DNA of 64,000 nucleotides from Actinokineospora xionganensis. Its GTDB lineage: Bacteria > Actinomycetota > Actinomycetes > Mycobacteriales > Pseudonocardiaceae. A model generated the notes under the pieces. It had not been told where the DNA came from and did not search any database. It worked only from the letters and a program-made list of their open reading frames with translations. Numbering within the stretch: the first letter of the stretch is position 1; every line of letters starts with the position of its first letter. The stretch covers positions 478,505 to 542,504 of the forward strand of contig NZ_JABVED010000001.1 in NCBI RefSeq assembly GCF_014323725.1. The letters are read 5' to 3'. The translations under genes were made by a program, and so were the position numbers. This document shows, one piece after another, positions 34,755 to 42,782 of the stretch.

Positions 34755-35324
34755 TCACGTAGTTGGGTTGCCGGGTGGGCGGTTGAGGATTATCTCGCAG
34801 GCGCGGGCCATGACCTGCGCTCGGGTGCTGCCGGGGTGGTCGGCGGCCAGGAAGTGGCTGCCGATGGCTCCGCAGAAGGCCAGCAGGCACCGGGCCTCGA
34901 CCTCCTCGGGGTCGGCGCAGACGGTGCCGATGGCTTCGCGTAGGAGTTCCATGCGCTTGTTGTCCACGCGGCGCAGGCGCCCGGCGACGGCCTGGTCGCG
35001 GCGAGCCCAGTCGCGGACGGCCAAGTCGATGGGCAGCAAGCGATCGGAGAAGGTGAGCTGCCCGGCGAGCCAAGCCTTTTCCGTCAAGTCGCCGCCCTCC
35101 CGCCCGATCTGATCGAGGACGTCGTCCGTGGTCTCTCGCTCCCATGCGTCGAGCATCGCCTCCAGCAGCGCGCCGCGGTCGGCGAAGTACCCGTAGAACC
35201 CGCCTCTGGTCACCCCCAGCGACTTGGCCAGGGCGTCCACCCGCACGGCGTCCACGCCGCCGTCGGCCAGTACCCGTAGGCCTTCGTCGATCCATTTCTC
35301 GCGGGGTGTACGCAACGCTCCCAT
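34755..35324 (-). CDS. TetR-family transcriptional regulator
   Basis: This TetR protein of 189 residues has its HTH at the N-terminus (ALAKSLGVTRGGFYGYFADR) and a helical ligand domain. ATG 35324 is taken as start; GTG 35336 is an alternative. It is divergently transcribed from a DUF2867/membrane protein pair, with a 22-bp palindrome in the shared promoter region. This arrangement suggests autoregulation and control of the pair; the ligand is unknown. Confidence 0.88.
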   Translation of the reverse strand: MGALRTPREKWIDEGLRVLADGGVDAVRVDALAKSLGVTRGGFYGYFADRGALLEAMLDAWERETTDDVLDQIGREGGDLTEKAWLAGQLTFSDRLLPIDLAVRDWARRDQAVAGRLRRVDNKRMELLREAIGTVCADPEEVEARCLLAFCGAIGSHFLAADHPGSTRAQVMARACEIILNRPPGNPTT

Positions 35325-35350
35325 GCTATGGCCCACCTCACTTCGTACCT

Positions 35351-35372
35351 GGTTGTGCAGTACTGCATAACC
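35351..35372. promoter_or_regulatory. 22-bp palindromic operator between tetR and DUF2867 genes
   Basis: The inner core TGCAGTACTGCA is a perfect 12-bp palindrome flanked by GGTT and AACC, giving 10 of 11 paired positions over 22 bp. Its place in the 100-bp divergent promoter region, 27 bp from the TetR start, is typical of a TetR operator. Confidence 0.75.
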
Positions 35373-35424
35373 GGTCTAACTTGGGTTTATACACAACTGT
35401 ACAACGTTAGAAGGAGGTAGCGTT

Positions 35425-36006
35425 ATGAGCAGTAGGCTCCCCGGTTCGGCGCACGTCACGCGCCCATGGCGGATCCACGAGATCGCGCCGGACTTCCGGG
35501 TGGAGGACGTGTGGGCATTGGACACGCCCGGCGGTCCCGATGGCCTGGCGAGGCTGGCGGACCAGTTCACCGCCGGTCCCGACAACGTCATCGTGCGGGC
35601 CCTGCTGGCGATCCGCCTGAAGCTCGGCAAGCCGCTGGGCATGAACCCTCCCACCACCGGCACTGGTGTGTCGTCGCTGCGCGAGCGGCTCCCCGACGAC
35701 CTGCGTGACCGGCCTGGGCCGGACCTCGGCCCGTACGCCTGCCTGTTTCTGACCGACACCGAATGGGCCGCCCACGCCACCACCGGTGGAGTGGATGCGA
35801 TCGCGCATCTGGGCTGGGTGCCCGACGACACCGGCGGCTACCGGGGCCAGTGGACCACCCTGGTCAAAACCCACTCCTGGTTCGGCAAGACATACATGGC
35901 AGGCATCGCCCCCATCCGCCACCACGTGGTGTACCCGTTGATGGTCCGCTCCATCGCGCGCAACTGGCGAACCTCCGACCCACAAGCCTTAAGGACCACG
36001 TCGTGA
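35425..36006 (+). CDS. DUF2867-like protein
   Basis: The 193-residue protein resembles DUF2867 proteins: HEIAPDFRVEDVWAL near the N-terminus, a central RERLPDDLRD, and a conserved end K-T-H-S-W-F-G-K-x-Y-M, then I-x-P-x-RH-x-V-V-Y-P. It has a strong RBS (GAAGGAGGT, 6 bases before ATG 35425). The stop overlaps the membrane protein gene (GTGA). It is probably repressed by the divergent TetR protein. Function of the family unknown. Confidence 0.75.
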   Translation: MSSRLPGSAHVTRPWRIHEIAPDFRVEDVWALDTPGGPDGLARLADQFTAGPDNVIVRALLAIRLKLGKPLGMNPPTTGTGVSSLRERLPDDLRDRPGPDLGPYACLFLTDTEWAAHATTGGVDAIAHLGWVPDDTGGYRGQWTTLVKTHSWFGKTYMAGIAPIRHHVVYPLMVRSIARNWRTSDPQALRTTS

Positions 36007-36479
36007 ATGTGATGACCGAGCAGCCAGTCAATCGAGTCTTGTCCCGCGCCACAGCCGTGGGAGCGTGGTTCGTGATCCTCACCGGGGCCGGACACCTACT
36101 TGGGTCCATCCTGCCCATCGAGCTCGCTGACGGCGGCGAGGCCGCCGTCCAGGAGGCGATGCGCTCAACGCCGATGGCCCTCGGCCTTGACTCCAACTTC
36201 AAACTGCTGTTCGACGCCATGAGCCAGCTGATGTCGGTGATGTTCATCGCCTTTGGCGTGATCACCCTGGCAGTCGCCAGGAACGCTCCCGAGTTGCTGG
36301 CCAAGAGCGCGGCGCTCAGGTGGTTCAACGTCGCGGTCGGTCTGACGTCTTTGGCGATGGTGGTCTACGCGCGCCTTCTCCCCCCGATGATCACCATGTC
36401 GATCGCCGCCGCCGCGTTCGCGGTGGCATGCTGGTCGAGCCGAAAGCGGCCGCTGACGCGGACTGGCAGTCCGACCTGA
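36003..36479 (+). CDS. Small four-helix membrane protein
   Basis: This 158-residue protein has hydrophobic segments near residues 18-36, 72-90, 103-121 and 124-143. GTG 36003 overlaps the DUF2867 stop; ATG 36012 is also possible. No named family recognised, though size and topology resemble LIC_13387-like membrane proteins. It is co-transcribed with the DUF2867 gene under probable TetR control. Confidence 0.7.
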   Translation: MNVMTEQPVNRVLSRATAVGAWFVILTGAGHLLGSILPIELADGGEAAVQEAMRSTPMALGLDSNFKLLFDAMSQLMSVMFIAFGVITLAVARNAPELLAKSAALRWFNVAVGLTSLAMVVYARLLPPMITMSIAAAAFAVACWSSRKRPLTRTGSPT

Positions 36480-36484
36480 CACCG

Positions 36485-36760
36485 GCTCACCCCACTGCGG
36501 GACGCGAGAACGGACATGGCAAGTCGGTGGGGTGTCGTTGGTGTGGTCGGCGAATACACCGGTGAGCCAGATGGCGACGTTGACGATGAGTGTTGTGGCG
36601 GCGAAGGTGAAGAGGATGAACGTGGGGATGTGGACCGGCCCGTGTTGCGGGTGGAGGAGGAACAGCGGTGTGGCGAGGATGGTGTTCGCGATGTCAGGAG
36701 TCCTGCGGTGAGTGTCGCGACGACGTAGCGAGGAGAGTGGAAGGAAGTCCGTAGTACCGG
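36485..36760 (-). pseudogene. Frameshifted remnant of a small membrane protein
   Basis: Leftward sequence reads SPRYVVATLTAGLL in one frame (~36740-36700) and continues in another as TILATPLFLLHPQHGPVHIP, then FTFAATTLIVNVAIWLTGVF. Two natural-looking hydrophobic segments joined by one frame change are more protein-like than the shadows nearby. No family assigned. Confidence 0.4.
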
Positions 36761-36839
36761 ATTGTGCTTGGGCTTTCCGGCAACGCGGCCAGCGGGCGCG
36801 ACATCCGCGACGCGGGTAAGCATCTGGCGAAACCACAAA

Positions 36840-36872
36840 GCCCCTGTTGACGATCTGATCGTCGACAAGGGC
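36840..36872. terminator. 33-bp near-perfect inverted repeat
   Basis: The 16-base arms (left starts GCCCCTGTTGACGATC) flank a single T; 14 positions match, plus one G-T wobble. No U-tract follows. It may be a terminator or a relic repeat. It lies in the decayed stretch between the DUF2867 operon and the glycan locus. Confidence 0.5.
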
Positions 36873-37368
36873 ATTGTGCAATGTGACTGGACTGGTGATT
36901 TCTCACCGAGTGGTGTCCGAGAGGATTCGCCAACCGGGCAATCTCCCCTCACACCGCGACACACCGCTTGATTGCTGTCCACAAAGGACCAACGGAATCC
37001 TTCCACACGGGCTTCCTGGGTTGCGGGTTACGAAATATCGCTTGGCGCGACCCGTTGACGACGATCTGACACCCCGTCTGTCGGGCCGCGGGTCGCGGAT
37101 CCAGTAGCGGTGCGCAGCGATACACGCCGTGCGGGCCGGTATCCCTATGGTCGTTGCGAGATTCGAGTGTCGGAGAACGGGCAGCAGACTGGATGGGCGG
37201 AACCAGTTGCACGTGTATGTCGGCAGCGTCGAGCTCGGGAACTCACCGGATGCTGACGGGGGTGACGCCGCACCTGCCGTCAGCGACTTCCGGGTCGGCG
37301 ATGGCCACGTGGCATCACCACCGGAGGACTAGGTTGCAGTCATGACGTAAGGACAGGTCCCGATTTGT
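36873..37368. other. Non-coding/decayed interval
   Basis: About 500 bases with only short overlapping open frames on both strands and no domain, RNA or repeat that I recognise. Flanking fragments are broken genes, so this is probably degraded DNA. Confidence 0.4.
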
Positions 37369-37730
37369 GTGCCGCTCGCCGTGGGAGCCCTCGGCGTCGT
37401 CTTCGGTCAGCTGATCAACGCATGGTTGGAGAACCGACGCTGGATTCGTGAGCGCGAACGCGAAGATCTCAGGTGGGACCCAGAGCGGGTAAAGACCGGA
37501 GGGACGCGTGTACGACGTTCGGACGCAGTGGCGTGGGCATCGCGCGTCGATCTACGGAGACTTCTTGGTCGCATTCGACGTCTTCCACGGCGCAGCCACG
37601 GGTCGGGCGCATCTCCTCCACCGAATGAGCGTGCGTCCCGATGCTCAGGCGCACGAGATCGACACCGGGATGTACTTTCTCCATGAAGCCAAGGACTACT
37701 TCCCCCGACGGCAAGCTCAAGTCCCGCGCC
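37369..37730 (+). pseudogene. Frameshifted remnant of a membrane-anchored hypothetical protein
   Basis: GTG 37369 opens PLAVGALGVVFGQLINAW then NRRWIREREREDLRWDPER. This has one TM helix followed by an Arg/Glu/Trp helix, as in a widespread actinobacterial family of unknown function. The continuation VYDVRTQWRGHRASIYGDFL then VAFDVFHGAATGRAHLLH lies in the next frame (from ~37508), so a frameshift near 37500 broke the gene. Confidence 0.6.
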
Positions 37731-37731
37731 G

Positions 37732-37872
37732 ATGACGGTGTCCCAAGTCATCACCCGGTTCGACGACCCACCGGAGCCGGTCAGGGTCACCACCAACATG
37801 GTCGGCACCTGGGACATCCGCACCATCGGCTGCGGCATCATCGCCTGGCGCCGACTCAAGACCCACTTATAG
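37732..37872 (+). CDS. Small hypothetical ORF
   Basis: This 46-residue ORF starts MTVSQVITRFDDPPEPVRVT and ends GCGIIAWRRLKTHL. Composition is natural and it follows directly on the broken gene, so it may be another fragment of decayed DNA. No RBS is convincing. Confidence 0.3.
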   Translation: MTVSQVITRFDDPPEPVRVTTNMVGTWDIRTIGCGIIAWRRLKTHL

Positions 37873-38187
37873 CGCTACGAATCCTTAGTCTCTCGCCATG
37901 GACGCTTGAGTTGCGCGTCCGGCCTGCCCAGTTAGAACCAGGCGGTCGGCCCGAACACGAAGCGTGATCAAGTCCGTGGGGCGGGCAGCATCAACCGCGG
38001 TTGGTGTGGCGGGTAGTCGCCACGCACGCACCGTGCATCCGAGCCTGAGCACTCAGGGCTGATGAACATGAAGCCGCTGGTCAGGCGTAAGTAGCCCTGC
38101 TACGTCTCGATCACCCGCCGAGTGGGCGGCAAGAAAAGACACCGTCCACTCTTGACGAAACCCTGTTCGTCACCAACTATATGCCCA
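37873..38187. other. Intergenic interval without visible gene
   Basis: About 315 bases upstream of the ROK regulator. No open frame with natural composition and no RNA gene was seen. The 3' part should hold the ROK gene promoter. Confidence 0.4.
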
Positions 38188-38210
38188 TTAACTAAGCAGT
38201 CTTTACTTAA
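38188..38210. promoter_or_regulatory. AT-rich imperfect palindrome upstream of the ROK gene
   Basis: TTAACTAAG and CTTTACTTAA form an imperfect inverted repeat over 23 bp (8 of 11 pairs), conspicuously AT-rich for this genome and 28 bp before ATG 38238. The A/T-rich TTA-type half-sites resemble those bound by ROK repressors (NagC/Mlc), suggesting autoregulation. Confidence 0.55.
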
Positions 38211-38237
38211 CCGGTTGTCAGCGGAGGAGGTGCACCC

Positions 38238-39422
38238 ATGGCGGAGTCGGCCCTCGACACGCCGCACGGCGCTCGGCGTCCGCGTGGCTTGTTCCAGGCG
38301 GCGGCGCGGCGGGAGCCCACTCGGCCGACCAAGGCGCGCAACCAGGACACCCGGCTGCACAACCGGTCCCTGGTGCTCGCCACGCTCTACCGTGACGGCG
38401 CGATGAGCCGGGCTGACCTTGCTCGGGCATCCGATCTGACGATGCCGACGGTCTCCGCGCTCGTGGCGGATCTCATCGACGATGGGCTGCTGGCCGACAT
38501 CGGACCACGCTCAGACGTGCGTCGCGGAAAGCCCGCGAACCTCATCGAGGTCGACGACGCGGGCACGAACCTGGTCGTCGTGGACCTCTCGCTCGTCGAT
38601 CGGTTCGTCGGGGCGGTGACCGACCTACGCGGCCGCGTGGTCGCCCGGGCGGAGCTGGCACTGGGACCCGCCGTCGGGGAGGCGGCGAAGGCCCTGGTGT
38701 TCCAGCTCATCGAGCAGCTGATGGAACGCGCGCCGCGCCGTGTGCTTGGCATCGGAGTGGGCTCGCCGGGCATCATCGACGACGGCGGCGTGATACGGCA
38801 GGCCGCGCACCTGGACTGGCACGACCTGCCGATGGCCACCGAGCTCAGCGACCGGTTCGAAGTCGCCGCGCACGTGGGCAACGACGTGAACGTCGCCGCC
38901 CTCGCGGTTCTGACCTTCCGCACCACGCACGCCCAGAACCTCATGCTCGTCAGCATCGAGCACGGTGTCGGCGCCGCCCTCGTCATCGATGGCGACCTGG
39001 TGTGGGGCGAGCAGTTCGCCGCGGGCGAGATCGGCCATGTCACCGTGGATGACGGCGGCGAGGCTTGTATCTGCGGCAAACGCGGCTGCCTCGACCTGCT
39101 CATCTCGGCGGTGCACCTGCGCTCCCGAGTCGAGGGCCTGCCCGCGGAGCTCAGGCAGGCCCGACTGGCCGAAGCCGGAAACGCGCTGGGCCTGGTGCTC
39201 GCTCCGATTCTGAGTGTGCTCAACCTCAACGAGGTCGTCCTGACCGGGCCCGCTGACCTCATCGAGGGTCCCTTTCTCGCCGCGGCGAACAACACCGCGC
39301 GAGCGAGGACCTTGCCTCCGATCAGCAGCTCGCTGACGGTCCGGTCGCTTGCGGGCGACTCGGATCTGACTCTGCTCGGGGGCGTATCACTGGTGCTTTC
39401 CCGCGAACTCGGAGTGCTCTGA
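38238..39422 (+). CDS. ROK-family transcriptional regulator (NagC/Mlc-like)
   Basis: This 394-residue regulator has an N-terminal winged helix (SRADLARASDLTMPTVSALV) and a ROK sugar-kinase-like domain with GIGVGSPGIID, NDVNVAALA and GEIGHVTVDDGG, and zinc motif CICGKRGCLD. The phosphate-binding loop of active kinases is not seen. It lies upstream of and co-directional with the binding-protein gene, so it probably represses the sugar-uptake operon in response to an amino sugar. Confidence 0.9.
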   Translation: MAESALDTPHGARRPRGLFQAAARREPTRPTKARNQDTRLHNRSLVLATLYRDGAMSRADLARASDLTMPTVSALVADLIDDGLLADIGPRSDVRRGKPANLIEVDDAGTNLVVVDLSLVDRFVGAVTDLRGRVVARAELALGPAVGEAAKALVFQLIEQLMERAPRRVLGIGVGSPGIIDDGGVIRQAAHLDWHDLPMATELSDRFEVAAHVGNDVNVAALAVLTFRTTHAQNLMLVSIEHGVGAALVIDGDLVWGEQFAAGEIGHVTVDDGGEACICGKRGCLDLLISAVHLRSRVEGLPAELRQARLAEAGNALGLVLAPILSVLNLNEVVLTGPADLIEGPFLAAANNTARARTLPPISSSLTVRSLAGDSDLTLLGGVSLVLSRELGVL

Positions 39423-39537
39423 CACCGCGCGCCGCACGACGCGAACCCGATCCCGCACCCAGCGGAGCCGGCGCAATCCTTTCTCCCACCCGCACTCGGT
39501 GATCCCTTCGCCGACCCCGCATTCCCCTGGAGTCCAA

Positions 39538-40866
39538 GTGAAACCAACCCGTCTGGCCGTCGCGCTCGCGCTCGGCCTCACCGCCACCGCCGCCCTGTCC
39601 GCCTGCTCCACGCCCGGTTCGGGGGATGCCGGGACCGCGGGTCCGCAGAGCGTCGCGCCCGTCCGCGGCGACGGCAAGACCATCACCGTCTGGGTGATGA
39701 ATGAAGACTACTCGACCGAGACGCTCACCGCGATCAACGACGAGTTCACCAAGCAGACCGGCGCCAAGGTCAACCTGCAGGTGCAGGACTGGGACGGCAT
39801 CACCACCAAGATCACCACCGCGCTGGCCACGAGCACCCCGCCGGACGTGCTGGACCTCGGCAACACCCAAGTGGCAAGCTTCGCGGCCAACGGTGGGCTC
39901 AAGGACCTGACCCCGTATGAGAAGGACCTCAAGCAGGGCAGGCACTGGCTCAGCGGCCTGGTCGATCCGGCCACTGTGGACGGTCACCTCTACGCCGTGC
40001 CCGGTTTCGCCGGCGCCCGCTCGGTGATCTACAACAAGAAGGTGTGGGCCGCCGCGGGCATCACCGCGCCGCCGACCACCCACGACGAGCTGCTGGCCGA
40101 CCTGGACAAGGTCCGCGCCGCCAACCCCGCCGAGGACTTCTCCCCGCTGTACCTGCCCGGCCAGAACTGGTACGCGGGCATGCAGTTCGTCTGGGACGCG
40201 GGCGCCGAGATCGCCACCAACGCCGGTGGCAAGTGGACGCCTGGATTCAGCTCCGAGAAGGCCCAGCAGGGGCTCAACGACTTCAAGGAGTTCCAGAACA
40301 AGTACTCCGCCCCCGCGTCGCGAACCGTCGACACCAAGAGCCCCGACCAGCTGCAGATCTTCGCTGACGGCAAGGCTTCCGCGGTCATCGCCACCAGCGG
40401 CGCGATCGGCCAGATCCAGAAGGCCAACCCGGCGCTGACCGAAGCCGACCTCGGCAGCTTCCCGCTGCCGGGCAAGTCGGGCAAGAACCAGCCGGTCATG
40501 CTGGGCGGCTCGGACTGGGGTATCGCCGCCAAGAGCCAGAACCCGGAACTCGCCGTCGTGTGGGCGAAGATCGCCGTGAGTCCGCAGATCCAGGACACCT
40601 GGGTCTTCGGCAAGGAAGGCTGGATCCCCAACAGCTCCGAGGCGATCGAGTCGGCGGCCGCGAAGGTCAAGCCGGTGAAGAAGGGCTTCTTCGACGCGGC
40701 ACTGACCTCCAAGGCGACGCCCGCGAGCGCGAACTGGGCCGAGATCGAGGGCAAGAAGGACCTGGAGGCGCTGTTCGCCGCGGTCGCCTCGGGCGCCAAG
40801 ACACCTAAGGACGCGGCGGCGACGTTCGACGCCGCCGCCACCAAGGTGCTCAACGCGTCCAGCTGA
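39538..40866 (+). CDS. Sugar ABC transporter substrate-binding lipoprotein
   Basis: The 442-residue family 1 extracellular binding protein has a lipoprotein signal at residues 1-22 with lipobox LSAC (Cys23). The mature part has the fold-typical ITVWVMNEDYSTETLTAIND, PPDVLDLGNTQVASFA, YAVPGFAGARSVIYNKKVW and DGKASAVIATSGAIGQI. Start: GTG 39538 with GGAG 7 bases upstream; an in-frame GTG at 39499 is less likely. It resembles NgcE/DasA-type amino-sugar binding proteins; GlcNAc or chito-oligosaccharide is inferred from the neighbours. It is first gene of the uptake operon, before a strong hairpin. Confidence 0.9.
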   Translation: MKPTRLAVALALGLTATAALSACSTPGSGDAGTAGPQSVAPVRGDGKTITVWVMNEDYSTETLTAINDEFTKQTGAKVNLQVQDWDGITTKITTALATSTPPDVLDLGNTQVASFAANGGLKDLTPYEKDLKQGRHWLSGLVDPATVDGHLYAVPGFAGARSVIYNKKVWAAAGITAPPTTHDELLADLDKVRAANPAEDFSPLYLPGQNWYAGMQFVWDAGAEIATNAGGKWTPGFSSEKAQQGLNDFKEFQNKYSAPASRTVDTKSPDQLQIFADGKASAVIATSGAIGQIQKANPALTEADLGSFPLPGKSGKNQPVMLGGSDWGIAAKSQNPELAVVWAKIAVSPQIQDTWVFGKEGWIPNSSEAIESAAAKVKPVKKGFFDAALTSKATPASANWAEIEGKKDLEALFAAVASGAKTPKDAAATFDAAATKVLNASS

Positions 40867-40870
40867 GCCC

Positions 40871-40911
40871 GTGGGGGCGCCCTCGCGACTGCCTTCCGAG
40901 GGCGCCCCCAC
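40871..40911 (+). terminator. Read-through hairpin between binding protein and permease genes
   Basis: A perfect 15-bp stem (GTGGGGGCGCCCTCG at 40871-40885, complement at 40897-40911) has an 11-nt loop. It starts 4 bases after the binding-protein stop. Such hairpins commonly allow excess binding protein over permeases in sugar ABC operons. Confidence 0.8.
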
Positions 40912-40944
40912 CTCCACTTCCCTTGTAGAGAACGGAGAAAGTCC

Positions 40945-41910
40945 GTGACCGCCACCACCGCACCGTCGCCCGGGGTGCGCCGCCAGGGAGGACCCGGCCC
41001 CCGCGCGTCCCAGCGCAAGCGCCGCCGCTCCCTGGCGCCGTTGTGGCTGCTCTCGCCCGCCGGGCTGGTGATGCTCACCGTCACCATCGCGCCGATCGTG
41101 TTCCTGGTGTACACCTCGTTCACCGACTACAACCAGCGCTCTCTGTTCACCGGCAAGTACAGCCTCGTCGGGGTCGAGCAGTACACGGACCTGGCCGCCG
41201 ACCCGGAGTTCTGGCAGTCGCTGCTGCGGACCCTGTGGTTCACCGCGGCGATGGTCATCGGGAGCGTCATCGTCGGCACCGGCGTCGCGCAGCTGCTGAC
41301 CCGGCTCGGCGTCGTGCTCAGGCAGGTCGTCACCGTCGTGCTGATCTTCGTCTGGGCGATGCCCACAGTGGCGTCGTCGCTGGTGTGGAAGTGGCTCTTT
41401 CAACCCGGCTACGGCGTGGTCAACTGGCTGCTGACCCAGGTCGGCGTGTTCGGCGACCTGACCAACACCGACTGGTCGACCCACCCGGGCCTGGCGTATG
41501 TGTCGATCTGGCTGCTGATCGTGTGGCAGGCGGTGCCGTTCATCGCCTTGACCCTCTACGCCGCGCTCACCCAGATGCCGGTGGAGCTGCAGGAGGCGGC
41601 CCGCATCGACGGTGCGGGCGAGTGGCGCACGTGGTGGTCGATCACGCTGCCCTACATCCGCCCGACCATGCTGCTGGTCACCCTGATGTCGGTGATCTGG
41701 GACTTCAACGTGTTCAACCAGATCTGGCTCGTCTCCGCGGGCGGCCCGGACTCGGCGACCAGCACCCTGGGCATCTTCGCCTACCGCACGGCGTTCGTCA
41801 GCTTCCGCATCGGGCAGGGCGCCGCCCTGTCGGTCATCACCACGGTGATCCTCGTGGCACTGAGCGCCATCTACATCCGCCGTCTGCTGCGGTCCGGGGA
41901 GGACCTGTGA
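40945..41910 (+). CDS. Sugar ABC transporter permease (MalF type)
   Basis: The 321-residue inner-membrane permease has six predicted helices, an Arg-rich cytosolic N-terminus and the EAA loop ELQEAARIDGAGEWRTWWSI. Its stop overlaps the start of the second permease (GTGA). It forms the channel with the MalG-type partner; the ATPase is likely the MsiK-like protein at 47366. Confidence 0.92.
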   Translation: MTATTAPSPGVRRQGGPGPRASQRKRRRSLAPLWLLSPAGLVMLTVTIAPIVFLVYTSFTDYNQRSLFTGKYSLVGVEQYTDLAADPEFWQSLLRTLWFTAAMVIGSVIVGTGVAQLLTRLGVVLRQVVTVVLIFVWAMPTVASSLVWKWLFQPGYGVVNWLLTQVGVFGDLTNTDWSTHPGLAYVSIWLLIVWQAVPFIALTLYAALTQMPVELQEAARIDGAGEWRTWWSITLPYIRPTMLLVTLMSVIWDFNVFNQIWLVSAGGPDSATSTLGIFAYRTAFVSFRIGQGAALSVITTVILVALSAIYIRRLLRSGEDL

Positions 41911-42782
41911 GCACCATCCAAGCCATGTCCGCCCCCTTGCGCGGGCGCCGGGTCGGCCCGCCGAAGGGCGGCCCGCTCAGCAACACACTCGCGATCCTGT
42001 TCAGCCTGGTGTGGATCTTCCCCATCTACTGGATGGTGAACACCGCGTTCAAGCCTCGGTCGGAGGCGCTGACCGAGACCCCGCTGTTCCTGCCCGAATC
42101 ACCCACCCTGGACAACTTCGACGCGGCGATCAACCAGACGTCGTTCCTGGTCGACCTGCGCAACAGCCTCATCGTCGTCGGGGGGACGGTCCTGCTCGCG
42201 ATCCTGCTCGGCATCTTCGCCGCCGCGGCCCTGTCGCGGTTCCGCTTCCGCGGCAGGCGCACGATCATGGTCGTCATCCTGGTGGTGCAGATGCTTCCCG
42301 CGTCGGCGCTGCTGATCCCGACCTTCATGGTGTTCAACGAACTTGGGCTGCTGGGCACCTACTTCGGGCTGATCCTGGCCTACGTGGCGCTGGTGCTGCC
42401 CTTCTCGGTGTGGGTGATGCGCGGGTTCTTCATCGCGATCCCCGTGGAGATCGAGGAAGCGGCCCGGATCGACGGCGCGTCCACGTGGCAGGTGCTCACC
42501 CGCATCCTGTTCCCGCTCGTCGCGCCCGGCGTGATCGCCACCAGCATCTTCGCCTTCATCACCGCGTGGAACGACTACCTGATCGCGTACACGTTCATGA
42601 AGGACCAGAGCCAGTACACGCTGCCGGTGTGGCTCGCCTCGTTCAGCACGCCGCTGACCGGGACCGACTTCGGCGGGCAGATGGCCGGTTCGGTGATCTT
42701 CTCGCTGCCCGTCGTCGTGTTCTTCCTCCTCATCCAGCGCAAGTTGGTGTCCGGTATGTCCGCGGGAGCGGTGAAGGGATGA
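41907..42782 (+). CDS. Sugar ABC transporter permease (MalG type)
   Basis: The 291-residue permease has six helices and EAA loop EIEEAARIDGASTWQVLTRI, ending with the short cytosolic tail GMSAGAVKG typical of carbohydrate permeases. GTG 41907 is coupled to the upstream permease and its stop shares ATGA with the hexosaminidase gene, so transport and intracellular hydrolysis are co-translated. Confidence 0.92.
   Translation: MSTIQAMSAPLRGRRVGPPKGGPLSNTLAILFSLVWIFPIYWMVNTAFKPRSEALTETPLFLPESPTLDNFDAAINQTSFLVDLRNSLIVVGGTVLLAILLGIFAAAALSRFRFRGRRTIMVVILVVQMLPASALLIPTFMVFNELGLLGTYFGLILAYVALVLPFSVWVMRGFFIAIPVEIEEAARIDGASTWQVLTRILFPLVAPGVIATSIFAFITAWNDYLIAYTFMKDQSQYTLPVWLASFSTPLTGTDFGGQMAGSVIFSLPVVVFFLLIQRKLVSGMSAGAVKG

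Noticed and set aside
36873-37368. Transposase remnant near the 33-bp inverted repeat
   Set aside because: No DDE or HUH motif or target-site duplication could be read in any frame.
39322-41484. 720-residue open frame on the minus strand
   Set aside because: Antisense to the binding-protein and permease genes; Gly/Arg/Asp-rich low-complexity translation typical of high-GC shadow frames and no domain.
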